Assembly (NCBI GenBank): GCA_012837155.1
Contig: CP051546.1
Span: 1,033,075-1,097,074 of the forward strand
From: Flavobacterium sp.
GTDB taxonomy: Bacteria > Bacteroidota > Bacteroidia > Flavobacteriales > Flavobacteriaceae
DNA: 64,000 bases
Direction of reading: 5' to 3'
Of this stretch, positions 36,154 through 45,495 are shown piece after piece. How positions within the stretch are numbered: the first letter of the stretch is position 1; every line of letters begins with the position of its first letter. The notes under the pieces are model-generated. The model ran no database searches. It saw only the letters and a list, made by a program, of their open reading frames with translations, and had not been told where the DNA came from. The position numbers were made by a program, and so were the translations under genes.

Positions 36154-36233
36154 ATTTATCAATTTATTCGAAAAAAGACTTTTTCAGTACCCTCCACAAT
36201 TGCGAGACTCTTTAAATAAATTTACTGATACTA

Positions 36234-37752
36234 TTATAAAAGCGAATGCCTGGTCATCACTGCGGGTTTTTCAATTCCCATTAATTCTAAAATGGTTGGT
36301 GCCAAATCGCCCAAAACACCATCATGAATTTCCTTTAGGTCTGAATCAACTAAAATAATTGGGACAGGGTTTGTTGTGTGGGCTGTATTTGGACTTCCAT
36401 CAGGATTTATCATCGTTTCACAATTGCCGTGATCGGCAATGACTAATGTGGTATAATTATTGGCTAAAGCCGCAGCAACTACTTTTTCGACACATTTATC
36501 AACGGCTTCGCAGGCTTTTATGGCCGCACTCATAACCCCAGTATGTCCTACCATATCGCCATTGGCAAAATTAAGACACACAAAATCAACCTCGCCTTTT
36601 TCAAGTTCAGGAACCAATGCATCTGCTAGTTCATAAGCACTCATTTCTGGTTTTAAGTCATAAGTAGCGACTTTTGGCGAATTTTTTAGGATGCGGCTTT
36701 CGCCAATAAAAGGCAATTCTCTTCCACCTGAAAAGAAGAAGGTTACGTGAGGATATTTCTCGGTTTCGGCAATGCGAATTTGTTTTTTGTTGTGTTTTTC
36801 TAAAACTTCGCCAAGGGTTTCTGTAATGTTATCCTTGTTGTAAATGACTTTTACATCCTTGTAAGTTTCGTCATAATTGGTCAAGGTAACATAATGCAAA
36901 TGTATTTTATGCATATTTTGCTCATGAAAATCTTGTTGCGACAAGGCTTCAGTAAGCTCACGACCTCTATCGGTTCTGAAATTAAAGAAAATAACAACAT
37001 CGTTTTCTTTAATGGTGGCTAAGGGTTTGTCATTTTTATCGACCACAACAATCGGATTAATAAATTCATCCGTGATGTCTTTTAGGTAACTTTCTTCGAT
37101 GCTTTTTACAGCGTTTTTGGAATGTGTTCCTGTTCCGTTTACTAATAATCATAAGCTGTTTTTTACTCTTTCCCAACGTTTATCTCGATCCATCGCATAA
37201 TATCTCCCCACAACCGAAGCGATTTTTTACCGAAGTTTTAGCGATATAGTTTTCTAAATCCTGAATGTATTTTTCTCCTGATTTTGGATCCACATCACGA
37301 CCGTCTGTAAAAGCGTGAACGAAGACATTTTGCAAACCAAAATCTTGGGTTGCATCAATCAATCCTCGCAAATGAGAAGTGTGTGAATGCACACCACCAT
37401 CTGAAACTAATCCAAGAAAATGAACGTTTACATTCTTATCCTTGGCATATTGAAAGGCATCCAAAAGAACGGGTTCAGTATTTAAAGTTTTGTTTTCGAC
37501 GGCAAGGTTTATTTTTGCTAAGTCTTGATAAATTATTCTTCCGGCACCAAGGTTCATGTGTCCTACTTCGGAATTTCCCATTTGACCTTCGGGTAAACCC
37601 ACGTTTAAACCGTCAGTTCTAAGCTGGGCACTAGGATATTTTGTGTATAAACTAGTGATGAAAGGAATATTGGCATTGTCGATTGCCGAGACTTTTGGGT
37701 CTGGCGATTTTCCCCAACCGTCGAGAATCATGAGGATTACTTTCTTGTTCAT
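36234..37752 (-). CDS. gpmI: 2,3-bisphosphoglycerate-independent phosphoglycerate mutase, several frame breaks (505 aa)
   Basis: Interconverts 3- and 2-phosphoglycerate in glycolysis with two Mn2+. N-terminal part: KVILMILDGWGKSPDPKVSAIDNA, GLPEGQMGNSEVGHMNLGAGR with the phosphorylated Ser, SDGGVHSHTSHLRGL, HAFTDGRDVDPKSG. C-terminal part: FFNFRTDRGRELTEAL, TFFFSGGRELPFIGE, FANGDMVGHTGV, IADHGNCETMINPDG, NTAHTTNPVPIIL with metal ligands. Breaks: an extra A in the T6 run 37223-37228, an extra base near 37158 and a missing one near 37147; together they restore 505 aa. Start ATG 37752 (MNKKVILMILDGWG) with promoter box just upstream. Confidence 0.92.
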
Positions 37753-37768
37753 TGCAATTAAATTTTTG

Positions 37769-37776
37769 CAAAGATA
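37769..37776 (-). promoter_or_regulatory. Bacteroidota -7 box for gpmI
   Basis: Minus strand TATCTTTG (TAnnTTTG), 16 bases before the gpmI start. Confidence 0.55.
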
Positions 37777-37893
37777 CGGCATTTCCAAAAAGCTTGGCTT
37801 TGACCCAAACCACTATTATGTAATTTTGAAATAAAGTCTCTAAAAAATAATTATTTTATTGTCAAGAATGGCTTTTTGTAAAATTAACGCATT

Positions 37894-40332
37894 TTAGTGT
37901 TTGCGCCCCAAGGAATTATAGTCAATATAATAGCGAAGACTTATCGAAAAAATATGTGTCAAATCAGTATTGAATACGTTTTTGAAGTTTGTTCTAATAT
38001 TTTTTTCGACACTATTTGTGGGGTCTATGGCATAATTTCGATATAAAACCGAGAGTTCGCTTCCTGGCGCAAACCACCAAGAATAAGAAAAATCTAAATT
38101 CCATGAGTTGAAATTTCTATTTTTATTCTTAGAATAACTCGGGTTTGGAGCTAAATAACCATCCTCTTGCAAGGTGAAAAATTCGTGATTTTCAGCATAA
38201 GACCAGTAATAACGGGTCGTAAGATTAAGGGTCATTTTATTGGTCAAGGAATATTTGCCAGTAAAATAATGTTCTAGTATTTCTCGATTACGCTCAGCAA
38301 AAATAATAGCTTCATTATCAAAATCGACCCACCCTCTATCATTTACTTTACGGGTGTAAAGTAAATTGTAAGACAAAGAAAATTTATCGTTGAACCGGTA
38401 TTTTATTCCGCCATTTAGCAGGTAAGTGCTTCTGCCTTCTTCGTTAAATTTTTCGGTCGAAACCTCTACTTCATAATGAAAAGGGTTGTTGTCATTAGAG
38501 TAAAACTGAAGGTAACCAACTACACTTTTAGGGAGATAAACATATTTTCCAGAAACCCTAGGTTGATAAAAATCGAATCGCTCTAAAGGGTTAATTTGTA
38601 GTTTGCCTTCAAGATAGTGATTTTTATTGTTGTGGCTGTTATTAAAGCTTGATACCATGCTTCTTGCGTTTTTCCTGTTGTATTTTGCGATTCAAAATTT
38701 ATATTTTGTAATACTTTAAAAGTATTGAAAACCTTTGTTGGATTTACTATTCTATAACTTGTTTCGGCATAAGCATTATGATAATTGTTTACAAAAAGGA
38801 GTCCTAAATCGTTGATGTCATAATTGCCAGAAAGGTATTTTCCAGAGAACAAATACCGGTATTTTCCGCTTGTTTTAGAGAAGCTTAATGCGGTTTTAAA
38901 ACCATCATAATTTGTTAGACTGCTAAGCGGACTATAGATGGGGTTGTTGTCTTTTACCAAACTGTATTTAAAATCTCCAGATAATTTATACGTGTTTGCT
39001 TTTGTATTTAAATCGAATAATAAAGCCGAGGCATTAGCATCACGGAAATTTCCATTTCGAGTAGTATTGGTATTGATAAAGGAAACGGATGAATTCTGAT
39101 TAAAGCGTTGGTCAAGCACCCATACGTTATAATTTGTGAGTGGTTGTACGACTGCTTTTCGAGTCTCATTTGTTGAGGTGTCTAATACCGTTGCATAAGT
39201 TTTTTCGGTAACGGCATTTAAAAAACCAATTCCAAGACCTTTTTCTGTTCGTCCAGAAATTTTTACTGCATTGATTAGATTTACAGAACTCGGAAAATTT
39301 GTAATCTCATTGTCCGCAGGCAACAGGTTTTGAAATTCATAAGGATCTACTATTGGACTTCCCCCAATTCTTCGAGAATAAAATAGATTCCCTTTGGAAA
39401 ATAAATCAGTTGCTTCGGTAAAAAAAGGTCTGTTTTCGTCAAGTTTCTGCTCGAAAGGTTCGAGATTTAGAATGGCATTGTCAAATTTTGTTTGTCCAAA
39501 ATCAGGAACTAATATGGCATCAAGAGTAAACGAATCATTGATTCCGTATTTAATATCCAAACCTGCTTTGAAAGTTTTGTCAGAACCCAAATCACTTTGT
39601 TGATAGTATGCCGAAGTATACGGAATTAGGAAAAGGCGAGTGGGAGTATTTATATTTTCAATTCCTTCTAAAATTCCTTCTTGTGTGATTACGGAGCCAA
39701 TTTTCGTGTCAACAAAATTCCAAGTGTATTTTTGTGCATCACGTTTTATTTCGCGCGTAAAATTTAAACCCCAAGTTTGTTTTTCTGTTTTAGAAAAGCG
39801 AAGTGCTGCATAGGGAATTTTCATTTCTACCACCCAACCAAAATTAGTCAGTTTTACTTTGCTATCCCAAATGGCATCCCAAGTAAAATCCTCAAAGTCT
39901 TCAGTTGCCAAGCAATCCATTTGAACACCAGCGGCACTCACATAAAATCTAAAATCTTGTTGACCATCATTGAATCCATTGATAGCAACCGAAAAATGAT
40001 CAGAAGCTCCAAAAACATCCCGATTCGTCAGTTCTTTTAGAATTTTATTTGGTTCATCATCGTGTAAAATAGCCGCAATATAAATGGCATTATTGTCATA
40101 AAGTACTTTTACCTCGGTTTTTTTTACCATCACTTATTGGTTTTCCATTGTCAGGTTCGAACATTATAAAATCAGAAGCTGTTGGAGCTGTTTTCCAAAT
40201 TTTTTCATCAATTTTTCCGTCAATAATAATGTTTTCTGAGGCAGGTTTCGCCTGAAGAGTCTTTTTTTGACTATAAACGCCAAAACTAAAAAGGCTCAAA
40301 AAAAGTAGAATTGTAGTGAAAAATTTTGGCAT
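37894..40332 (-). CDS. DUF5916 outer-membrane protein with CBM9-like N-terminus, two frame breaks (812 aa)
   Basis: Signal peptide MPKFFTTILLFLSLFSFGVYSQ, then the carbohydrate-binding-family-9-like domain (IIIDGKIDEKIWKTAPTASDFIMFEPDNGKPIS, KVLYDNNAIYIAAILHDDEPNKI, VEMKIPYAALRFSKTEKQTWGLNFTREI). The DUF5916 barrel follows (VPDFGQTKFDNAILNLEPFEQKLDENRPFFTEATDLF, a family hallmark) and ends in a beta-barrel tail LRYYIDYNSLGRKH. Breaks are at the T8 run 40118-40125 (one too many) and near 38655 (one missing); net correction gives 812 aa. Likely an outer-membrane channel or uptake protein; ligand unknown. Confidence 0.88.
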
Positions 40333-40352
40333 AAGTTGCGGTTTCAGATGAG

Positions 40353-40382
40353 CAAAAATAGTAAAATTAACACAAAAAGCAA
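40353..40382 (-). promoter_or_regulatory. Promoter of the DUF5916 gene, full -33/-7
   Basis: On the minus strand TTG (40382-40380), 19 bases, then TATTTTTG (40360-40353). It fits TTG-N19-TAnnTTTG and lies 21 bases before the start codon. Confidence 0.65.
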
Positions 40383-40455
40383 GTGGAATGTGATTTTAAT
40401 ATGGAATAATCAGTTATTTGTGATTTATATAATCCTATTTTTTTCTTAAAAAAGG

Positions 40456-40485
40456 TTGTTGTGGTTGGTTCAGGTTGTATATTTG
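40456..40485 (+). promoter_or_regulatory. Promoter of the L,D-transpeptidase-like gene, full -33/-7
   Basis: TTG (40456-40458), 19 bases, then TATATTTG (40478-40485), 36 bases before the start ATG. Back to back with the DUF5916 promoter. Confidence 0.7.
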
Positions 40486-40521
40486 TAATTCTTGATTTGC
40501 TATTTAATCTAAACTATATCA

Positions 40522-41244
40522 ATGATTTATAAGATTTTTCCAGCCGTTTTGTTGTTGTTTCTTTCATCTCATTCGAGGAACACAAATTTATCCGTTTTAA
40601 AAAGCACCTCTAAAAAAGAGGTTGCTTGTGCTATAAATCTAAATACAGATTCGGGAATCTTATTAGTTTATAATAGTCTTCATTCTAACCAGTTTGATTT
40701 GCCTAAGCTTAAAAGTTTTACCGAAGCACTAAAGGGATTCTATTTATTGAAAGAAAGAGGATTGATTAAAAAGGATATTTTAACCTTGGTCGACTTTAGC
40801 TTATCGTCAAATACTAAAAGACTTTGGGTTATTGATTTAGCTACCAATACCATTTTGTATCATTCGCTTGTTGCTCATGGCAGAAATACAGGAGAGGAAT
40901 TTGCCAATAGTTTCTCGAATGCGGATCATTCTTTTAAAAGTAGTTTAGGGTTTTATGCTACTGGCGAAATATATAATGGTAAGCACGGAATGTCACTAAA
41001 ATTAGATGGTCTCGAAAAAGGAATCAACGACAAAGCAAGAGAAAGAGGTGTGGTTATGCATCCGGCAAATTATGTTTCGAGTGCTTTTATTAAAATGAAC
41101 AAAAGGCTGGGAAGAAGTCAAGGTTGTCCGGCAATTCCGGAAGAATTGTCAAAAGAAATTATCAATACCATAAAAAACAAATCGTGTTTGTTTATCTACT
41201 ATCCATCAGAAAATTTCAAAGAAATTTCTAATTTAATTTCTTAA
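40522..41244 (+). CDS. Murein L,D-transpeptidase catalytic-domain family protein (240 aa)
   Basis: Secreted protein (MIYKIFPAVLLLFLSSHSRN signal peptide). The catalytic segment RGVVMHPANYVSSAFIKMNKRLGRSQGCPAIPEEL (about residues 174-207) has the His and the SxGCP cysteine of the YkuD-like L,D-transpeptidase fold, preceded by LWVIDLATNTILYHSLVAHG, another family feature. Such enzymes make or remodel peptidoglycan cross-links in the periplasm. The branch with this exact pattern is widespread in Bacteroidota, with specific activity unproven. Start ATG 40522 follows a good promoter and a terminator closes the gene. Confidence 0.85.
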   Translation: MIYKIFPAVLLLFLSSHSRNTNLSVLKSTSKKEVACAINLNTDSGILLVYNSLHSNQFDLPKLKSFTEALKGFYLLKERGLIKKDILTLVDFSLSSNTKRLWVIDLATNTILYHSLVAHGRNTGEEFANSFSNADHSFKSSLGFYATGEIYNGKHGMSLKLDGLEKGINDKARERGVVMHPANYVSSAFIKMNKRLGRSQGCPAIPEELSKEIINTIKNKSCLFIYYPSENFKEISNLIS

Positions 41245-41279
41245 TTTGGTACCAAGATTATACATTCATAGTTTTATAA

Positions 41280-41308
41280 AATAGGCTGTCTTTTTGGGAC
41301 AGCCTATC
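41280..41308. terminator. Terminator of the L,D-transpeptidase-like gene
   Basis: ATAGGCTGTC (41281-41290) pairs with GACAGCCTAT (41298-41307), loop TTTTTGG. Convergent genes on both sides. Confidence 0.85.
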
Positions 41309-41336
41309 TCATTTTTAAATTCCTCATTCGAAGAAT

Positions 41337-42047
41337 CTATTTTTGACTTTTTATTTTCGCGGTTAATTCGGTTAATTTTTTTCCGTAAAAAGAGTGTGCT
41401 ACTCTTGGAGACATTGCTTTTTGAATGGTGTCTAAATATTTAATGTCAATATCATAAATTTCGGATAAAGCAATGTAAGGAGCTATTTCATAATCTTTAT
41501 TGTTTATCGCAAAATTAGTGGCAAACAAATATTTTCGTCTGGTATTCAAATCTTGTCTTGTGCCCAAACTGTCTATGGCTTTTAAGTTTTTGTTTTTGTA
41601 TGCATTGATTTTTTGCTCAATTAAATCTAAATTTTGATCTCTGAAACGAACGTCTATTTTTTTATATTCTTGGAGTAAATCCTGATTTTTTGATCCCGTT
41701 ATTTTGGCACTTGAAGTGTAAGAATCTAAATTAGAATTGATGTTCATATTTCCAGCTTCGGCAAAAAATAAGATGCTATTGTCCAATGATTTGCTCGTGC
41801 CTCTGTCTAAAAATAAATAGAGTACTTCGGGTGATTTTAAATCAATGTCTGTTTCGAAAGCTGATTTCCCATCAATCTTTATGGTATCTATGGCAACAAG
41901 CCCATTTTTGGCAATTCTTTGAATGTATAACGTTCCTTTTTTTAATCCTTTGATATTTCCGGTAAGGTGTAAATTTGTTTTGGATACTTCTTTCTGGCAA
42001 GAAGACAATAGTAGAAAGCTAAAAAAGGCAATGATTAATTTTTTCAT
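41337..42047 (-). CDS. DUF4369 lipoprotein (236 aa)
   Basis: Lipoprotein signal MKKLIIAFFSFLLLSSCQKE with lipobox LSSC (Cys17). The DUF4369 domain begins LHLTGNIKGLKKGTLYIQRI (residues 27-46) and holds the typical VAIDTIKIDGKSAFETDIDLKSPEVLYLFLD. In many Bacteroidota this domain precedes a thioredoxin domain; here that is absent and a helical part with RQDLNTRRKYLFATNFAINN follows. Role unknown, probably on the periplasmic face of a membrane. Intact. Confidence 0.82.
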   Translation of the reverse strand: MKKLIIAFFSFLLLSSCQKEVSKTNLHLTGNIKGLKKGTLYIQRIAKNGLVAIDTIKIDGKSAFETDIDLKSPEVLYLFLDRGTSKSLDNSILFFAEAGNMNINSNLDSYTSSAKITGSKNQDLLQEYKKIDVRFRDQNLDLIEQKINAYKNKNLKAIDSLGTRQDLNTRRKYLFATNFAINNKDYEIAPYIALSEIYDIDIKYLDTIQKAMSPRVAHSFYGKKLTELTAKIKSQK

Positions 42048-42120
42048 AAGATGATGTTTTTTGCAAAATAAAGAAAAATTGTTTGAAAGAGGGGCTATTG
42101 TCTAGGTAGAATTTCATAAA

Positions 42121-42152
42121 AAAATCCCAATCTATCTCTAAATTGGGATTTT
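42121..42152. terminator. Terminator of the M61 peptidase gene
   Basis: AAAATCCCAAT (42121-42131) pairs with ATTGGGATTTT (42142-42152). Confidence 0.85.
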
Positions 42153-42170
42153 CTAAGCGACTAATTGGAA

Positions 42171-44032
42171 CTATCCTTTTAGCCAAGCTTCTTTTAGCGT
42201 TGTTTTTGTTGCGTCGGTTGCTTGGCGACTTACTTTTTCCTCGTAAGGAAGTTTTATAAATCCTTTTAGCATTTGTTCTTTTCCGTCTCGTTTTATTTTT
42301 ACAATAATAGGACTGTTTTCTTTCCAATTTTGGCTTTCCGAAATCAAATCATAAATGTTATCTAAGGAGTACGATTTGTTGTCTATACTCATCAAAACGT
42401 CTCCACCTTTGAGTCCGAGGGCGGTATAAAATTCGTTTAATTCAATATTTGGAACAACAATAATTTCCTTGGTAGCTCTATTAATTGTAATGTATCTCGT
42501 GTTGTCTTTTGCAAAGACATTACCAGGTACTTTTTTGACTGAATTTGTAATTCCAACTCTTGCTAAGTAATTTTCATAAGGAATAGGAGTGGTTCCTGAA
42601 ACATAAGTTTTTAGGAATTCGCCCACTTCTGGATAGGTCAATTCGGTAATTTTTGCAAAAAGTTCCTTGTCGTTAAATGCTTTCAAAACTCCGTATTCAT
42701 TTGATAGTTTTTGCATTAAATCAAGAATACCTCTTTGTCCGTGACTGTTTTCTCGGATAATAATATCTAAACACATTCCTATTAAAGCTCCTTTTTGATA
42801 CACATTTAAGTATTGATCTTTGTATGGTGCTACCAGCACATTGGCACTCATAGTTGTAAAAGGCATTGTGTCGTTGAGTGTTTTCGATTGATCAATTTTT
42901 TCTGACATTCGAGTATAAAAAGCATCTTCGGTTATCAATCCTTGGTTTACCTGAAAAAGATTGGCAAAATACTCAGTAACGCCCTCATACATCCATAAAT
43001 GTTCAGACATTTTTGGTGCATTGTAGTCAAAGTTTTGAATTTCCTGAGAGTGAATGGTCAAGGGCGTTACAATGTGGAAAACTCATGCGAAACGACGTCT
43101 TTTAATTGTTCTGCTAGTGCCTCTTTTCCCATCATTTCTGGGAAAACTACCGTTGTTGCTGTGGGATGTTCTAAGGCTCCAAAGCCACGAGCATCTGGTT
43201 TTGCCATATCCGATAAATAAAGAAGAACACTGTATTTTTTTGTGGAATTAAATTTTCCTAAAAACGTTTTTTGCGCCGTCATCATCGTTTTTAATCCAGG
43301 AGTAATATCCTCGGCAGTTATTTTTCTGTTTGGTGAATAGACCGCAATTTGAATGTCCATTCCATTTACGTTAAAAGAAGTGAAATCTGGCTTCGAATAC
43401 ATAATGGGATTTTCGACCAATTCAGCATAACGCGAAGTGGTAAAAACATCATTTGTGGTTGAGGCGTCTAGGTCTATCATTGAGGTTGCTCCCCAAAAAT
43501 CTGCTGGATGTGAAATGGTTACTTGGTAAGGAGTAGTCATGTAGTTTGTAAAATAGCCAACAAAACAGTGGGTGTTAAGCATCACATTTTTCCCCGCATC
43601 AATGTTTGAACCAGCAGGCGAAAAAATGTCGCCGCCACCAAAACCGCTTCCTTTTTCAGTATCAAAAGTGTCATTTACTAGATAAGTGATTTTGTCCAAG
43701 GTTTTTGCATTGGCAATCGACCATGAATTCGCATCTGTTTTTTTTACTTCCAATGCATTTCCTTTTTTGTCGAAAGCTTTAAGATCGTCAACATATTTGC
43801 CATAATCATCATTCGAGTAAGTTCCGGGAACTATTTTCGGAATGCTGTACGTTACTTCATCTGTGCGAATTTTTGGGGATTTAACGGTAACTAAAACCTT
43901 GTCGTCTTTAATTTCATTCAGATTGATGTTTACTTGAACGTTTTCTTTTGCAGAGGCAGCAATCGAAGAACTAGCTGTTTTACAACTCCAAAAGGCTGTT
44001 GCAAATGCAAATACAAAAAATATTTTTTTCAT
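42171..44032 (-). CDS. M61-family aminopeptidase with PDZ domain, one frame break (620 aa)
   Basis: Lipoprotein signal MKKIFFVFAFATAFWSCKTA. The M61 N-terminal domain has KIVPGTYSNDDYGKYVDDLKAFDKKG, and the peptidase domain has FGALEHPTATTVVFPE and the zinc site HEFFHIVTP, whose reading needs one extra T: the frame breaks at the A4 run 43078-43081. The second frame continues WMYEGVTEYFANLF, with the third zinc ligand Glu. A C-terminal PDZ domain is seen at ALGLKGGDVLMSIDNKSYSLDNIYDLI. Corrected length is 620 aa. Predicted periplasmic glycyl aminopeptidase. Confidence 0.88.
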
Positions 44033-44122
44033 TTTTATTAGTTTTTTTAGGATTAGTCTATAAAAGATAAAATTGTTACAAAGACTCTTTAAGTTTTGTA
44101 AATGTATTGGTTAAGAATAAAA

Positions 44123-44144
44123 AAACTCCTGAATTCAGGAGTTT
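44123..44144. terminator. Terminator of the TIGR03643 gene
   Basis: Perfect palindrome AAACTCCTGAA/TTCAGGAGTTT, followed on the minus strand by a T run. Confidence 0.85.
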
Positions 44145-44148
44145 AAAA

Positions 44149-44427
44149 TTAATCTAGTTTATTTTTTATGTAGTATTTCCCGTCCAAGTCTTCGTCGAAA
44201 TCGTCTATTTTAATAGGTTTTGGTTTGGGTTTATTTGCAGCTGCTTTCTTTTTCCACATTTCAAATTTTTCTGTGGGCATCTTTTTTTTCATGATTTCAA
44301 GAACCTCTTTTTCGGTTAAGCCAAATTCTTTTTTTATAATTTCAAAAGGATTTTTTTCTTCTAGGGCAAATGTAACAAGTTTTTCTGTTTGTTCCCAGGT
44401 CAATTCTTTGCGGTTACTCTTTTTCAT
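44149..44427 (-). CDS. DUF2805/TIGR03643 family protein (92 aa)
   Basis: Small basic protein: RKELTWEQTEKLVTFALEEKNPFEIIKKEFGLTEKEVLEIMKKKMP is the family pattern and looks like a helix-turn-helix fold. Conserved in Bacteroidota and Gammaproteobacteria with unknown function. ATG 44427 is preferred to a GTG at 44430 in the same frame. Monocistronic, with its own terminator. Confidence 0.85.
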   Translation of the reverse strand: MKKSNRKELTWEQTEKLVTFALEEKNPFEIIKKEFGLTEKEVLEIMKKKMPTEKFEMWKKKAAANKPKPKPIKIDDFDEDLDGKYYIKNKLD

Positions 44428-44685
44428 CACGTGAAAATTAATTCAAATAAGTTTGTTAATGATTAATAAATTAAAGTACCAATATTAATAAAAAAAATAA
44501 TTACTTTTTATCTAAAACTAATATTTTTTATTCGTTTCGCAGCGAGCCTCTTTTTAGAAAGAAGTTTCAATACATTTTTAAGTTGATGGTTTTCTCTTGA
44601 ATCAATGAAGGTGTAAAGGGTTCGAAAAAATAATCTAAAATCAAAAAAGAGGTGTAGAATGAATCATTCCTAAAAAGACGCCTAA

Positions 44686-44916
44686 TTAGTTGGTTCGAAA
44701 GTGTTTTGTTAAATAGTAACTATTAATGCCTAATATGAAAGTATTTGTACCAACAATAGGCCAAGACGTTGCTAGCATAACGCCATAAATAATAAATAGC
44801 ATTGCTCCAATTGAATTGATGATTCGCAGCGTAATAATGTTTTTCATTAAAAACGACGCCATGATGACTACCGAAGCCAAATAACCTATACATTCTGTTA
44901 GAGAAATTCCAAGCAT
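44686..44916 (-). CDS. YgjV-like small inner-membrane protein (76 aa)
   Basis: Three hydrophobic helices (ECIGYLASVVIMASFLM, LRIINSIGAMLFIIYGVML, IVGTNTFILGINSYYL) match the YgjV/bacterial inner-membrane family, remotely like PQ-loop proteins. Function unknown. A 255-base spacer upstream of the preceding gene shows nothing recognisable. Start ATG 44916. Confidence 0.75.
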   Translation of the reverse strand: MLGISLTECIGYLASVVIMASFLMKNIITLRIINSIGAMLFIIYGVMLATSWPIVGTNTFILGINSYYLTKHFRTN

Positions 44917-44987
44917 TTTAGTTTAGTTTTTTATTAGGAGTCAAAAATAATGAATAATTCTGAATCGTGTGGTATTCATTAGGGATC

Positions 44988-45380
44988 TTATTTTTCTACC
45001 AAATCGCTCAAATGCAAGCGAAGCGCATCGACTGAAATGTTAATTTCCCAAAATGATAAGGCTAAGGAAATAAGCAGGCTAAGCAAACTGGTTCCAAAAA
45101 GATAAACACCCATTATTTGTTGATTTAAGTATAATAATAGCATTGTAAAAACAGATAAAAATAAGCTCAAAACGCCAAACATTTGCATATACCGAATGAG
45201 GCTAATGCGCAGGTTGAGGTTTTTAATTTCTAACAAAATCATCTTATTCTCTTTTTCTTTATATACTTTTTTTAAGCCTCTTACAATGGTTGCAATAGTT
45301 AAAAAACGATTGGTATAAGCCAATAAAATCAATGAGGTAGCCGAGAAAAGAAGAGCAGGAGTTTCTATGTGTAAGGTCAT
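44988..45380 (-). CDS. DUF2721 membrane protein (130 aa)
   Basis: N-terminus TPALLFSATSLILLAYTNRFLTIATIVRGL is the DUF2721 pattern. Two further membrane spans at YMQMFGVLSLFLSVFTMLLLYL and VYLFGTSLLSLLISLALSFWEI. The C-terminus has the conserved WEINISVDALRLHL. Function unknown. Start ATG 45380. Confidence 0.85.
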   Translation of the reverse strand: MTLHIETPALLFSATSLILLAYTNRFLTIATIVRGLKKVYKEKENKMILLEIKNLNLRISLIRYMQMFGVLSLFLSVFTMLLLYLNQQIMGVYLFGTSLLSLLISLALSFWEINISVDALRLHLSDLVEK

Positions 45381-45447
45381 CTTTATAAGGATTTGATAGT
45401 CAAAGTTCGCCTTTTTTATTCAGAATCGGACTCTTTTTTAAACAAAA

Positions 45448-45475
45448 AAACCTGCAAATTTTAGTTTGCAGGTTT
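45448..45475 (-). terminator. Terminator of htpG
   Basis: AAACCTGCAAA (45448-45458) pairs with TTTGCAGGTTT (45465-45475); on the minus strand a run of seven T follows. Confidence 0.88.
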
Positions 45476-45495
45476 CAACTATTGAGTTTGTACTC

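Larger units (their letters stand above)
34444..36194 (-). mobile_element. IS1182-family insertion sequence, 1751 bp, copy 1
   Basis: 15-bp perfect inverted repeats GAGGGTACTGAAAAA at 34444-34458 and 36180-36194, flanked by the direct repeat CACAATTG (34436-34443 and 36195-36202). One transposase on the minus strand. Hairpin terminators lie near both ends inside the element. The first 449 bases are repeated from 63552 to the window end. Confidence 0.93.
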
